NCBI RefSeq assembly: GCF_024139115.2
Contig: NW_026942913.1
Coordinates: forward strand, 806,001-870,000
Length of the DNA: 64,000 bases
Direction: 5' to 3'
Origin: Armigeres subalbatus
Lineage: Eukaryota; Arthropoda; Insecta; Diptera; Culicidae
Shown: in pieces, positions 1 to 11,890 of the stretch
How the letters are laid out: each line of letters begins with the position of its first letter
Position numbering within the stretch: position 1 is the stretch's first letter
Notes under the pieces: generated by a model
Database searches by the model: none
The model's input: the letters and a program-made list of their open reading frames with translations, nothing else
Told to the model about the DNA's origin: nothing
Position numbers and translations under genes: made by a program

Positions 1-470
1 AATTGCTTATTTAGGATATTTGAAAATCAAACATTTATCTTAGATGTAAACATTTTAAAGTAAATACAAAACTGGGTCATTCTTTCTTTTACTTTTTATC
101 TTTTTCCAGGCTATTTGTTTGAAAGTATCCTGACAACTTTCTAGTTTGGAGTCAATAGTAGGAACATTTAGAGTCTGAAAAGGCCAAACACTGGGAAATA
201 AGACGCTTTGTTTGTTAAAGTCAAGCTTCATCTTTTTTACGGCTTTCCACAACATCTGTAAACTTTCTATATTCGTATAATACACATTGCATTTTTTTTA
301 AATAATTAGAGTAAAACTAAAAAGATTGTCTGGTTTCAAGCATTTTTCTCTTTTTCGTATTTAAAAAAAATCTTTGAATGGTTCGTTATTATAACTAACG
401 ACTTACGTTAGCATTAAAATCTTGATCAATACAAAGCATGCTTTTTTATCTTTTTGAGGTTGCATGGGTC
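1..470. other. AT-rich intergenic DNA, no gene seen
   Basis: AT-rich sequence with short homopolymer runs. The open frames here are short, lack splice context and have no recognisable motif. I see no repeat boundary or regulatory site that I can support. Confidence 0.5.
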
Positions 471-820
471 GCATCACTTACCAAGGTGAATCCTGATCTG
501 TGCAACTACTTACCCCATCCAACTAGCATAAATCCCTCCTGTGACAACTGTGGAGATGCAGAGGTGATCTCGGTCTCTAGTAACAACAGATGTCACACCA
601 ACTATTCCTTCCCATCCCAGATGACCGTAAGGACGTGGCCGGCGCCGTTATCGATCCATTAATTACTGAACTCTCGACCTGTGTACATTGAGGTTGGAGA
701 GCTAATCCCAAGCCCCAACTATTGGTTCCCTGTGCAATTTCGATTGTTCTGATCAATCACGGAGTAGCAACTACGAATTGTGCGGTCATCAAGCTCAAGC
801 TCAAGCTCAATAAACTTTAG
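471..820 (+). repeat. LINE 3'-end-like dispersed repeat, copy 1
   Basis: The block shares long stretches with 5345-5720 and 16744-17030: the words GAGGACGTGGC, ACATTGAGGTTGGAGAGC and GATCAATCACGGAGTAGCAA occur in the same order. It ends in a short direct repeat (AAGCTC repeated, 791-812) followed by AATAAA. Repeated sequence with a tandem-repeat tail and no inverted ends fits the 3' end of a non-LTR retrotransposon. The coding part is absent, so the clade cannot be named. Confidence 0.5.
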
Positions 821-849
821 TGATGAACATTAAATTCTATTGTTTTAAT

Positions 850-1134
850 CTTCTTTTTATTGGCATTACATCCCCACAATGGGACAGAGCCGCCTCGCAG
901 CTTAGTGTTCATTATGCACTTCCACAGTTATTAACTGCGAGGTTTCTAAGCCGGGTTACCATTTTTGCATTCGTATATCATGAGGCTAGCACGATGATAC
1001 TTTTATGCCCAGGGAAGTCGAGACAATTTTCAATCCGAAAATTGCCTAGACCGGCACCGGGAATCGAACCCAGCCACCCTCAGCATGGTCTTGCTTTGTA
1101 GCCGCGCGTCTTACCTCACGGCTAAGGAGGGCCC
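850..1134 (-). mobile_element. Feilai-like tRNA-derived SINE with 13-bp target duplication
   Basis: Read on the minus strand the element begins at 1134 with a tRNA-like head: an A-box-like stretch (TAGCCGTGAGGTAAGACGCG) and a B box (GGTTCGATTCCC). The body ends near the direct repeat. It is flanked by a perfect 13-bp repeat CTATTGTTTTAAT at 837-849 and 1135-1147. I recognise the body as the Feilai SINE of Aedes from memory. The duplication and Pol III boxes are seen directly and show retroposition by a LINE-type enzyme. Confidence 0.85.
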
Positions 1135-1147
1135 CTATTGTTTTAAT

Positions 1148-1479
1148 ATCATACCAATTAAAATGCCATATTGTTATTTCAATAGGCGTACAATAAAAAC
1201 TATTGCCAGTAAAATGTTGCCAACAGAATTACAATAAATTTAATTGTAATGGCATAAATTTGTTCGAGAAAAAATCGATTTTTTTTTATTATAAAGATAC
1301 ATAGCAACTCCTATTTTCTATTGTAAAACTGCCATTTACAATAGGCTTTATGGTGGAAAACAATATTCTTCAATGTTATTCTATTGTGAGCCACAATAGA
1401 GTTTACCGTAATTACAATTAATTTCAGCGTACTGTTACAATAATTTCTATTGTAATTCTATTGGGATTTTTATTAGGGC
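1148..1479. other. AT-rich stretch with repeated ACAATAG/CTATTGT words
   Basis: The word CTATTGT or its complement recurs many times in both orientations, giving several potential short hairpins. A similar word pattern is present at 56215-56545. This may be a decayed MITE, but no clear ends or target duplication are visible. No gene. Confidence 0.3.
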
Positions 1480-1720
1480 GGAAGCCTCCTTTCAAGAGGC
1501 CCGGAAGCCTACTTTCCAGAGGCCCAGAGGCTTCCTTTCAGGAGGCCCAAAAGTCTTCTTTCAAAAGTCCTGGAAACCTCCTTTCAAAATGACCGGAAGC
1601 CTCCGTTCAAGATGCCCGGAAGCCTCTTTTCAAGAGGCTCGAAAGTCTCCTTTCAAGAGTTCTGGAAACTTCCTAAAAGGCGCGAAAGCCTACTTCCAAG
1701 AGGCTCGCATGCCCTCAAAA
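1480..1720. repeat. Degenerate minisatellite, about 22-24 bp period
   Basis: About ten imperfect head-to-tail units resembling GGAAGCCTCCTTTCAAGAGG, with point changes and small length changes between units. The units contain an internal inverted motif (GCCTC/GAGGC), so each can form a small hairpin. No open frame runs through it. Confidence 0.75.
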
Positions 1721-2560
1721 GTCATAAAAGTCCTGTAGGATGTTTAAACTAAATTTGTACTGGGAAGTTGCTCGGAATAATGAAAATTTGAGCCAACTTC
1801 ACGAAGAGCCATATATTCCGTTAGTTTTAAGGTCTATTTTTCATATCTCTTATAAGTTACGCTTCTTTTCATTCACGGAAAAAAATAGGGGATACCTCAA
1901 TTAATGCGAAAGCTCCGCGGGGTACCTCTCAAGAAAAAGGTTGAGAACCACTGGTCTAGGTGATTGACGTTGCTAACCGCACGGCCACGATGCCCACAAT
2001 GTGATGGAATAGAAATCTATCCGTATGCGCGTGAAGGGCACCACCAACGCTAGGTGGATTAACCTGGGTGTTATATTTTGCATGGAGCGCAAGAAAATGT
2101 TATAGCTCATACCCCCAAAAGTTATTACATAATTTGTAGACGGCCCATAATCAAATATATTGTGCCACTTTATACAAGTGATGTATAAAGTGATTCCGCC
2201 CTAATGTAGACTGAAACATGTGCAGCACATTGACGCTCTACTCAATTGCCTGCTTAACGTTGTGCCTTATCTGTGGGCAATTAAATAATTCGTTGCAACC
2301 CATTCAATTCCAAAATTGGGATTGTGTCTTATTCTGAGATCATAGATTGTCTAGTCACCATTATTATCAGCATTCAGTTGTACATATACAAAAACATTAA
2401 TTCATTCGTTTTATTTCAAATAAAAAAAATTAAAAAATGATTAAATTTGGTTGGAATAATGTTCTATATTGATCGAGAATAATAGTGTAACAAGTTGCCA
2501 TTGTACATTAGACACATACACATGATTCGTGGTTAAAAATCAATAAACTGCAAGCGCTCA
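1721..2560. other. Intergenic DNA with a SINE head fragment
   Basis: Mostly unannotated AT-rich DNA. At 1966-2003 a short piece (TTGCTAACCGCACGGCCACG) matches the tRNA-like head of the minus-strand SINE at 58815-58935, so a truncated copy of that SINE family is present. Nothing else is supportable. Confidence 0.4.
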
Positions 2561-2719
2561 AAGGGCCCATCCACAAAGTATATCACGCCTCCAGTGGGAG
2601 GGAGGTTCAGAGTAACGTGACGGTCCAAACAAAAATTTTAGAGGTTTGTTACAAAAAGCGTGACGTGGGGGGGTGAAAATCACCAATATTTGTGTGACGT
2701 ACTTACGGATCTTCCCAAA
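2561..2719. mobile_element. Short MITE-like element with imperfect inverted ends
   Basis: The left edge (GGGCCCATCCACAAAGTATA) and the reverse complement of the right edge (GGGAAGATCCGTAAGTACGT) match imperfectly, and both ends contain a GTGACG/CGTCAC word. The size and lack of coding capacity suggest a decayed MITE. No target duplication is clear. Confidence 0.35.
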
Positions 2720-3086
2720 GATACGAGTTTCATCTTCGGTTTTCTTTGTTAGCTGGATCATGTGATAAAGACAATTACCGAATGATTAAACTCATGAACA
2801 AAGCTAAAATCATGTTCGTTACCTGTTTGCAAATTAAAAAATTTAAAATTCAGTTATCAGCAAGTTTGGCTCTAGTATTGTATCAAAAATGCAGTCAAAT
2901 ATTACCGCATTAGATGGGGGTTTCAAAAACTAAACCATTGAGCGCCAATGGGCGATTTCTTTCTCGTAAATTAATCTTGAACAAATAGTTTCCTCGGTCT
3001 CATCCCTATCTTAGTCCACGAAAATCTGCCAAACGAATAAGTTGTCTTTCTTTCGGTTGATTATCAGAATAATTTGTGAAATCGTC

Positions 3087-4228
3087 ATGCATACCGTGTT
3101 TCTGGTTTTGTGTCTAGCATCGCTAGTGGGAGGAAATAGTCGTGAGTGAATTCATAAAGACATATGTAGTTTACAAATGAAATATTTATTTCCTAATTGG
3201 CAGAGCTAACTATTGAAGAGGTGTTGGCTCGAGTGAACCGTCTTCCCCAGGCATTGGCGAATGTCGTATCCAGAGCAACAAATGAGGTCCATCTAAAGTC
3301 AATCGAAATCGATAACAGCAATAGGATAGTTGGTGGGGAAGAGACTACCATCGAAGAATATCCATATCAAGTCGCCCTAATGTATCAAGGTCGGCAGATT
3401 TGCGGTGGTTCGATAATAGCCGATTCATGGGTCCTTACTGCAGCACACTGCTTGGACTGGGCGCCACTCAATGCCGATGTAAGAATAGCGATGAGAAAAA
3501 AAATACTAATTTGCTCTTAATAACAAAAAAGTATGTTACTACAATATCAACGCATAGAATTATTATCATCAGTTTTTTCTCTAGAATACTAAGTCTTTTT
3601 AATTAAAGATATGCCTAAAGATCCTCAATAATTCAAATCCATAACTTATTTTCAGCTATCGATACGCTCTGGAAGCTCCTCACGTTCAAGGGGAGGCACT
3701 ATCCATACCGTATACTACTACCACATCCACGAGGAGTACAACCCACTGGATTATCCAAGGGATGTTGCCACAGTCCGCGTTAGATTTCCATTCAGTGCAA
3801 CAACAAGTGCGGTCTTACCAATTGCAAGCACAGTATGGATTTCCGGAGAGGCTACCGTAACTGGATGGGGAAAGAACGCGGATGGTTTAATTCCTGACAA
3901 TTTGGCAAAAGTAACGATCCCCGTGGTCAGCCAAGCAACTTGTAACACAACGTGGGACGGACTGATAACAGACGAGTGCGTCAACTTTTGTGATATAAAT
4001 TTTTACCACTCTTTAATAAACATCCATTGTTTTAGCATGATATGTGCCGGTGATATGGGAGTTGACTCGTGTGACGGAGATAGCGGTGGGCCCGCTGTTC
4101 AAAGTGGTATCCAGTATGGCATTGTGTCATGGGGTGCCACCACTTGCGGCACTGGACTTCCTGGAGTATATACAAATATAGCGCATCCTGCAATTAGAAA
4201 TTTTATCAAACGAACAACTATGAAGTGA
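3087..4228 (+). CDS. Trypsin-like serine protease, four exons, secreted zymogen
   Basis: Exons are 3087-3141, 3204-3478, 3656-3975 and 4036-4228, all with GT-AG introns, giving a 280-residue protein. Residues 1-18 form a signal peptide. A propeptide of about 40 residues ends at Arg59 before the mature start IVGG (60-63), the usual trypsin-activation site. The catalytic triad is His100 (TAAHC), Asp146 (DVATV) and Ser233 (GDSGGP). Asp227 sits six residues before the serine, as Asp189 does in trypsin, and the SWG and PGVY segments keep the glycines of the pocket, so cleavage after Arg or Lys is expected. The start was chosen because it is the only ATG giving a signal peptide joined in phase to exon 2. 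Length fits S1 proteases. Intron 3 is 60 nt and stop-free. A paralogue with the same intron phases lies at 14811-23518. A digestive or immune role is inference only. Confidence 0.92.
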
Positions 4229-4805
4229 AAATAATACTGTCAAATTTGTCTGAACTGAACAAAGATTTGAAATCGTATTCTAGTAGGGCAAAGGATTATT
4301 TCGGCCACTTAGTTTTGTATTAATAGAAAGTTGAAGGAACATTTTGCTGTACCTGAAAATGTACTCATAAAACTATTACCGCAAAAACTACCAGAAAACC
4401 CACTAAGAATTAATTTGGACATTCATCCTTCAGAGAACCTCTTTGTAGGCCTTTGTATTTTTCTCAGAAAATCCTTCGGAACTTCCTCCAGGAAGTCCTT
4501 GAGGACTGGTTATTCCTTCAGTAAACAATACAAAACTCCTGTAGGAATAATTCCGGAAAGAATTATAATTTGGAGGAATTTTCATAGAAACTGTTGAGTT
4601 TGGTAGTCATATGGCTACCCTTTCTGCCTCATGCGCAGGAGGTCGTGGGTTCAATCCCAGACCAGTTCCTTATTTTCTACTGTGTATCTTTCCATATATT
4701 TCTCATGTTCTAGCAATCGCTAGAACTGAAAAAACGCTTTCATTTTCATACCATTTCCATCTTCTTTCCTATTCCTACAAAACTTGACATGTTCTAACAG
4801 GTAAC
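4229..4805. other. 3' flank of the protease with a tRNA-like SINE fragment
   Basis: After the stop codon there is AT-rich DNA. At about 4593-4680 a plus-strand tRNA-like piece carries a B-box-like GGGTTCAATCCC and is followed by a T-rich body, consistent with a truncated tRNA-derived SINE. No target duplication was found. No consensus AATAAA lies close behind the protease stop. Confidence 0.4.
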
Positions 4806-5255
4806 TACACGGGTAAAAATCCGTTCCCGGAAATGAGAAAATAATTCATGATTTCATGAATCCAGCGTGTTTTCATGTTATAAAAATACACCATGAATAT
4901 AAATCATGATTTATTTTCGCGTAACGCAACCAATGCGTTACGATTTGGTTGTTGAGATCGAAAAATAAAAAAAAAAGTTCAACAGGAGTTTTGAACTCGA
5001 GTGCACTGAGTGAGAGTCCGGCGTGCTACCTTTCATCCGTTCTCCTTTCTTAGGAAGGGAGTGTTCGAAGTATAACCGGTTATGCATTTTGTCGACTGTT
5101 GAAAATTGCGTAGTACCATGAAAAATGTTCCTGAAATCATGAATTATAATCATGATTTCATGAACTGGCATGATTCATGATTTCATGATTTTTTATTCAT
5201 GATTTCAAGATTTTTTATTCATGATTGTGGGTATGCATTTGTTTCCATGTGTAAG
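4806..5255. mobile_element. AT-rich MITE with repeated ATCATGA words
   Basis: The stretch starts at TACACGGGTAAA and ends at CCATGTGTAAG, weakly inverted ends that begin with CACxxG next to TA. Inside, the word TTCATGATTTCATGA recurs in both orientations, so much of the element can fold. No coding capacity. Ends are too diverged to assign a superfamily with confidence. Confidence 0.4.
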
Positions 5256-5344
5256 AATTCGAAATGAACGAAAAAGCTCGTTTCGGCATCCAATAAGAAC
5301 ATACGCCACCCTTTCATTACTATCACATTGACAGCCTGTTAACC

Positions 5345-5720
5345 AAGACAACCCTCAGCCATAGAACAAAATTCCAATAAAATTCCACATGAGCTTGTGG
5401 CAAGTGCAGAGGGGCTCTCGGCTTTTAATGGGCGAATGACCATGAGGACGTGGCCAGCGCCGTCTATCGACCATGTAAAATACTAGAGCTCTCGGACTGT
5501 ACACATTGAGGTTGGAGAGCAATTCCCATCCATGCGTTACTGTACAATTGCGATTGTCCTGGTCAATCACGGAGTAGCAACTACGAAATGCACGGTCGTC
5601 ATGCTCATGCTAATTTTTCTAAGGGACAAATCCATCCATTGGTTACTGCACAATTGCGATTGTTCTGATCAATCACGGAGTAGCAACTACGAAATTCACG
5701 GTCATCATGCTCATGCTCAT
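5345..5720 (+). repeat. LINE 3'-end-like repeat, copy 2, with duplicated tail
   Basis: Same family as 471-820 and 16744-17030. Here the terminal segment containing CAATCACGGAGTAGCAACTA occurs twice in direct orientation (about 5520-5615 and 5635-5720), each followed by a TCATGCTCATGCTCA-type tail. The duplication explains the short open frame in this stretch, which is not a gene. Confidence 0.55.
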
Positions 5721-6310
5721 TTTTCAAAAGGAATTTGCGAAGAAATTTCCAAAGGTTTTTGAGAGTTACACTTGTTTTCAATTAAAAAAGAACACTTAAA
5801 CAAAGGTTTTATAAAATTGAACGAATTTACGAAATTTCAGAAGTTTCCCAAAAGAATTTCCGAAGAGATTCCCGAAAAAAATCATAACAAAAATTCCAAA
5901 ACAAATTTTTGAAGGTCTACAGGAGTTTCTAGGAGAGTTGCTAAAGGAATTGCTACAGAAAATTCGGAAAAAAAATCCTTGAGATAGTTCTAAATAAATT
6001 CCAAAGGGAAATTTCGAAAGAATACCAAAAATATCTTCCTAGAGTTTCCGAAGAAATTCTTTGAGGAATCACTGGAAGAATTTCTATTAAAAATTCCTAA
6101 AAGAAATTGCCGAAGGAATTTCTAAAAAAACTCCTGAAGGAGAAATTTCGGAAAGATTTTCCGAAGAAATACTTAAAAGTAAATTCTTGGAGGAAGTCCT
6201 GAATGAATTCATTAGGGAAATTTTAAATTAATTCTTAGAATTCCTTTTTCGAATTTGCTGAGGAATATCATGAGGAATTTCCAAACGAACTTCCGAAGTA
6301 CTTTCCAATG
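5721..6310. repeat. Degenerate GAAATTTCC/GGAATTTC minisatellite
   Basis: About 590 bp made of imperfect units around the core AAGAAATTTCCGAAGGAATT. Period and spacing drift, so it is old. No frame stays open and no unit is conserved. It adjoins the LINE 3' end, and similar AATTCC-rich sequence is common in mosquito intergenic DNA by my recollection. Confidence 0.6.
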
Positions 6311-6377
6311 AACTTATGTGCTGTGATGCGGCAATGTCATAATGGAGGATGTAATGTAAACTTTTGCTGTGAACGTA

Positions 6378-6883
6378 GGGTAGAACGGTCCAAAATGCAC
6401 CCCTTAAGCCTTTCCGATGTTTTCGCCCATATAAACAAAAATACCCAACCATTTCAACGTATAGGTGCAACATTTACAAACCCAGCTACATTTCACATTG
6501 ATCTCTCATACAAAACAACAAGGTTTTAATGACTTTCTAAATCATTTGAAAAATATTTTAAAAATGGGCCTGGGGCAAAACGCCCGAATGGTGGTGTAAA
6601 ATGACTCAATTGCATGCAAAATGATGGTGAACGCATGGTTGTTTGTTTTTTCTTAATGGATTGAACTACAATCTTACGGATGTGGCGGAAGAATGACAAA
6701 TCGTTAAATTTAAGTAAATATGAAGGGATTTTGCTAAATTTTTCCAATGGAGCTCAATGATGGATAACTAATTATGAATTGTAATGGTAATATTCCTTCA
6801 TAAATGTACTACAACAGATTATATGAGTGATTTTATGAGTGAGGCCATTTTGCCCCAGGGGTGCATTTTGGACCGTTTTCCCC
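6378..6883. mobile_element. TA-flanked MITE, 506 bp, GGGTAGAACGG ends
   Basis: The left end GGGTAGAACGGTCCAAAATG and the reverse complement of the right end GGGGAAAACGGTCCAAAATG match at 18 of 20 positions. Both ends abut TA (6376-6377 and 6884-6885), the target duplication of Tc1/mariner-type elements. No transposase is present, so it is non-autonomous. Confidence 0.65.
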
Positions 6884-6951
6884 TACAAGCTACTAGGATG
6901 TTCACCCCACAAGTCTAGCAGTAGCTAGCAATTGTACAAAAAACCATGATA

Positions 6952-7702
6952 CCGTCGTTCGGGGTGACATTGGGCCTAGGGGGTAAGATTGGGCCAAAAA
7001 CGAAAAATGTTTCCACTCCTAATATCTCAGAAACTGTTACGAATTTTGATGAAAACTTCAAACGGTTCGAAATTATAGTAAAATTCACGTCTAGGAAATC
7101 ACAAAACAAATTCCAAGAACTAATTGTGCTCGTACCATAATGCTTGGAATTTGAATGTAAAACTATTGATCGAATGAACCCGTATTAAAATAGTGTCAGT
7201 AATGCCCCATAAATCTATTACATAACCAGTTTTTAGATCGATGGATACCTGGCTATTATGTTACGATAATCTGTTGTTGTTTTATCGAATTTTATGAACA
7301 TTTATATAGCGGTTCTGGTTTTTCGTAGCAACGAGCAATGCACGCTGAAAAGGGGTGAGATTGGGCCAAGCCTTCGGTTGATTTGCCATACACAGTTGGT
7401 AAGAGCCGTAATGTAGGCAATTATTTTTAATGAACGATTGAATCGTTGCATCGTCACCGCTGAATTTTATTGTACTTGGCCCAATGTCACCCCCTGTGAG
7501 GGGTGAGAATGGGCCAATTTTAAACAACATATAACTTTGAAGAATTTCCCTCATTTATTATTTTTTCTCCACACAGTGGTAAATTCATTGTTCAAGTTTG
7601 TACCAAACTAATTAAAACTTGATTCCAATATTAACTACTAGAGCTTTGTAACATTTACTTGGAGCATACCACATTTTGGCCCAATGACACCCCCGTTGGC
7701 GG
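6952..7702. mobile_element. TA-flanked MITE, 751 bp, CCGTCGTTCGGGG ends
   Basis: Ends match as inverted repeats over about 25 bp (CCGTCGTTCGGGGTGACATT against CCGCCAACGGGGGTGTCATT) and abut TA on both sides (6950-6951, 7703-7704). The GGCCCAATGTCACCCC motif also occurs internally near 7480, hinting at a nested or rearranged copy. No transposase. Confidence 0.65.
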
Positions 7703-8368
7703 TATTCATAAAAAGCATGATATGCCTTGCTGCGTGAATTTTTTTTTCTCAGCTCAAAACTTTTCACGCCGATTCACGCCGCCACCGCCTCCGAATTGCT
7801 TACGGCGTGACTTCGCCGCCGCCGATGTAAAAATGGCCTTACGCCGCCGCCTTTCACGAAAACTTCGGCGCACAGGTCTATTAGTGAGTAGGTGCATTTT
7901 TTTAAAGAAAATCGGCCTTTGCAGAACCAGCATTTTATGAAAACTAAGGGTTTGGTAGTTTTATTTGATTTTGTTTGGATTCTGATTTTGGTTTTGTTGC
8001 TGTTAATTATTAAACAGGCTCATTATTGAAAATAAATCAGTTCTTTTCAGGACTACCATTTTATTCAAGAGAACCGAGACGAATTTTGATCAAAGTGCCA
8101 AATCGCTTGGCGATGGCAGAAAATTGCCGTCTGTATAGCTGAATCACTGGCGCTTGTCGGAGGCGGACGCTGCAAAAAATTATTTGAATGGATGAGTTTT
8201 GATTTTGCTGCGCATAATAGGAAATAAATCGATCCTTTTTTCTTACCACCATTATATATAAGGGAAAGTTGGAAGAATATTTTTCAAATTATAAAACACA
8301 ACCGCAGAGAATTCATGACGTCTAGTGAAAGATAAACATTTTCATCTCTAATATTAATTCATGCCGCA
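7703..8368. other. Intergenic DNA with a GCCGCC-rich patch
   Basis: A GC-rich patch at about 7760-7880 contains repeated CGCCG words in an otherwise AT-rich region. The open frame through it has low-complexity Arg-rich translation and no motif, so I do not call a gene. The rest up to the RTE target site shows nothing supportable. Confidence 0.4.
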
Positions 8369-8382
8369 TGGAACGCCTATTA

Positions 8383-11300
8383 TGGGCAGCAGGGACTATG
8401 TCCAAGGGCTTGACGATCCCTCCCCAGGCCATCTGCGAGTTGTGGCGCCTGCCTAGGATGTGGTGGGGTTTGAGAGTGGGCCCTGTTAAACCTCTATAAA
8501 AAGCTACATGTATCCTCAAGTAGGCTCCACCAAAGCGACCGTGTGCCGCTCAAAGCGCACAAGCCCAAGTCCTGGTGTTAGGTGAGACGCTAAGCAGCCC
8601 TGACACGACGGCCCTCCGACGAGACAGGAGGTTTGCGCAGGCCCAATAAGCCGCCTGGAAAACCAATAATTACGAACAATATAAGAGATAATATTTCAGT
8701 AAAAAACGGCTACTCAGTCTAAATTTAGTAAAACGAGTTTGTTATTTACCCAACGTTTCGACACGGGAATTGTGTCTTCCCGTGTCGAAACGTTGGGTAA
8801 ATAACATACTCGTTTTACTAAATTTAGACTGAGTAGCCGTTTTTTACTAAAATACAAAAGAAACAGTCGTCACACAAACAGTATAAGAGATAATGCGACT
8901 CGATATAATCGGCAAAGACCTAGGCGACGAATAAAAGATCACGATTGGAAGCTTGGAACATGGAACTGCAAGTTGCTAGGTTTCGCAGGTTGCGACAGGA
9001 TGATCTACGATGAATTACATCCCCGCAACTTCGACGCCGTAGCGCTGCAGGAGATTTGCTGGACAGGACGGAAAGTGAGCGGGCATCGGGCGGCTACCTT
9101 CTACCAAAGCTGTGGCACCACCAACGTGCTGGGAACCGGCTTCATAGTGCTGGGTAATATGCGCAACGCGTGATTGGGTGGCAGCCAATCAACGCAAGGA
9201 TGTGCAAGCTGAGGATAAAAAGCCGTTTCTTCAACTATAGCATCATCAACGTGCACTGCCCACACGGCCACACGAAGGGTGACCCGACGACGAGAAAGAA
9301 GCGTTCTACGCACAGCTGGAGCAGACATACGATGGATGCTCACTGCGGGACGTCAAAATCGTCCTCGGTGACATGTACGCGCAGGTAGGAAGGGAGGAAA
9401 TGTATAGACCGGTCATCGGACCGGATAGTCTGCACACCGTATCGAATGACAACGGCCAACGATGCATAAACTTCGCAGCCTCCCGCGGAATGGTAGTCCG
9501 AAGCACCTTCTTTCCCCGCAAAAGTATCCACAAGGCCACATGGAGATCACCTAACTAAGAAACGGAAAACCAAATCGACCACGTTCTAATCGACGGTAAA
9601 TTCTTCTCCGACATCACGAACGTACGCACTTACCGCATTGCGAATATTGAATCCGACCACTACCTCGTTGCAGTATGCATGTGCTCAAATCTCTCGACCG
9701 TGTACAACACGCGTCGAAGTCGGACGCCACGGCTTAACATTGGGCGGCTACAAGACGGTAGACTAGCCCAAGAATACGCGCAGCAGCTGGAAGTGGCACT
9801 CCCAACGGAAGAGCAGCTAGGCGCAGCGTCTCTTGAAGATGGCTGGAGAGATATTCGATCCACCATTGGTAGCACCGCAACCGCTGCACTTGGCACGGTG
9901 CCCCCGGATCAGAGAAACGACTGGTATGACGGCGAATGTGAGCAGTTCGTAGAAGAGAAGAATGCAGCATGGGCAAGATTGCTGCAACACCGCACGAGGA
10001 CGAACGAGGCACGATATTAACAAAAGCGGAACAGACAAAACTCGATTTTCCGGAGGAAAAAGCGTCAGCAGGAAGATCGAGACCGTGAAAAGACGGATCA
10101 ACTGTACCGCGCTTATAACACACGAAAGTTCTATGAGAAGATGAACCGTTCACGTAGGGGCAACGTTCCACAGCCTGATATGTGTGACGTAAGGACATAA
10201 ACGGGAACCTTCTTACGAACGAGCGTGAGGTGGTCCAAAGGTGGCGGCAGCACTACGAAGGGCGATGTGGCAGACGAAGATGGCGGTATGGGGATAGATC
10301 TGGGGGCACGCACGCAGGATATAATTCTACCGGCTCCGGATCTCCAGGAAATCCAGGAGGAGATTGGCCGGCTGAAGAACAACAAAGCCCCTGGGGTTGA
10401 CCAACTACCAGGAGAACTATTTAAACACGGTGGTGAGGCACTGGCTAGAGCGCTGCACTGGATCATTACCAAGGTTTGGGAGGAGGAAGTTTTGCCGCAG
10501 TAGTGGATGGAAGGCGTCGTGTGTCCCATCTACAAAAAGGGCGATAAGCTGGATTGTAGCAACTACCGCGCGATCACATTGCTGAACGCCGCATACAAGG
10601 TACTCTCCCAAATTGTATGCCGTCGACTAGCACCAATTGCAAGGGAGTTCGTTGGGGAGTACCAGGCGGGTTTTATGGGCGAACGCTCCTCCACGGACCA
10701 TGTGTTCGCCATTCGCCAAGTACTGCAGAAATGCCACGAATACAACATGCCCACCACACATCATCTATTCATCGACTTCAAAGCCGCATATGATACAATC
10801 GATAAGGACCATCTATGGCAGCTAATGCACGAAAACGGATTTCCGGATAAACTGACACGGTTGATCAAAGCGACGATGGATCGGGTGATGTGCGTAGTTT
10901 CGAGTTTCAGGGGCATTCTCGAGTCCCTTCGAAACCCGCAGAGGGTTACGGCAAGGTGATGGTCTTTCGTGTCTGCTATTCAACATCGCTTTGGAAGGGG
11001 TAATACGAAGAGCAGGGATTAACACGAGTGGTACAATTTTCAATAAGTCCGTCCAGCTATTTGGTTTCGCCGACGACATAGATATTATGGCACGTAACTT
11101 TGAGAAGATGGAGAAACCCTGCATCAGACTGAAGAGGGAAGCCAAGCGGATCGGACTAGTCATCAACACGTCGAAGACGAAGTACATGATAGGAAGAGGT
11201 TCAAGAGAAGACAACGTGAGCCACCCACCGCGAGTTGGCATCGGTGGTGATGAAATCGAGGTGGTAGAAGAATTTGTGTACTTGGGCTCACTGGTGACTG

Positions 11301-11890
11301 CCGAAAATGATACCAGCAGAGAAATTCGGAGACGTATAGTGGCTGGAAATCGTACATACTTTGGACTCCGCAAGACGCTCCGATCGAATAGAGTTCGTCG
11401 CCGTACCAAACTGACAATCTACAAAACGCTCATTAGACCGGTAGTCCTCTACGGACACAAGACCTGGACGATGCTCGTGGAGGACCAACGCGCACTCGGA
11501 GTTTTCGAAAGGAAAGTGCTGCGTACCATCTATGGTGGGGTGCAGATGGCGGACGGTACGTGGAGGAGGCGAATGAACCACGAGTTGCATCAGCTGTTGG
11601 GAGAACCATCCATCGTTTACACCGCGAAAATCGGACGATTGCGGTGGGCCGGGCACGTAGCCAGAATGTCGGACAATAACCCGGTGAAAATGATCCGACA
11701 ACGATCCGACGGGCACAAGAAGGCGAGGTGCGCAGCGGGCAAGGTGGATCGATCAGGTGGAAGATGACTTGCGGACCCTCCGTAGACTGCGTGGTTGGCG
11801 ACGTGTAGCCATGGATCGAGCCGAATGGAGAAGACTCTTATATACCGCACAGGCCACTTCGGCCTTAGTCGGAATAAATAATAATAATAA
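8383..11890 (+). mobile_element. Full-length RTE-type LINE (copy A), mutated
   Basis: Flanked by a perfect 14-bp direct repeat TGGAACGCCTATTA (8369-8382 and 11891-11904), so both ends are defined: about 3.3 kb once an internal 202-bp insertion is removed. An AP-type endonuclease region lies at about 8960-9680 (NQIDHV and SDHYLV motifs). The reverse transcriptase follows (NYRAITLL, YQAGF, FIDFKAAYD, FADDIDI), then a C-terminal RWAGHVARM segment. The 3' end is (TAA)n, typical of the RTE clade. It is dead: frameshifts in the endonuclease, a TAG at 10501-10503, and an extra T near 10900 that shifts frame before the RQGDG motif. The 3' half is duplicated downstream. Confidence 0.85.
8693..8881. 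mobile_element. Near-perfect foldback insertion inside RTE copy A
   Basis: Arms of 72 bp (8698-8769 and 8777-8848) are complementary at 71 of 72 positions around a 7-nt loop TTGTGTC. The insert is flanked by a 13-bp direct repeat TATAAGAGATAAT (8680-8692 and 8882-8894). RTE copy C near 26385-26415 carries one related copy of that site without the insert, which confirms the insertion. No coding capacity. The long duplication and the asymmetric right flank outside the arms do not fit common cut-and-paste families. Confidence 0.85.

Noticed and set aside
9734..10198. 154-codon minus-strand frame opposite RTE copy A
   Set aside because: Antisense shadow of the RTE coding region; similar shadows occur over every RTE copy.
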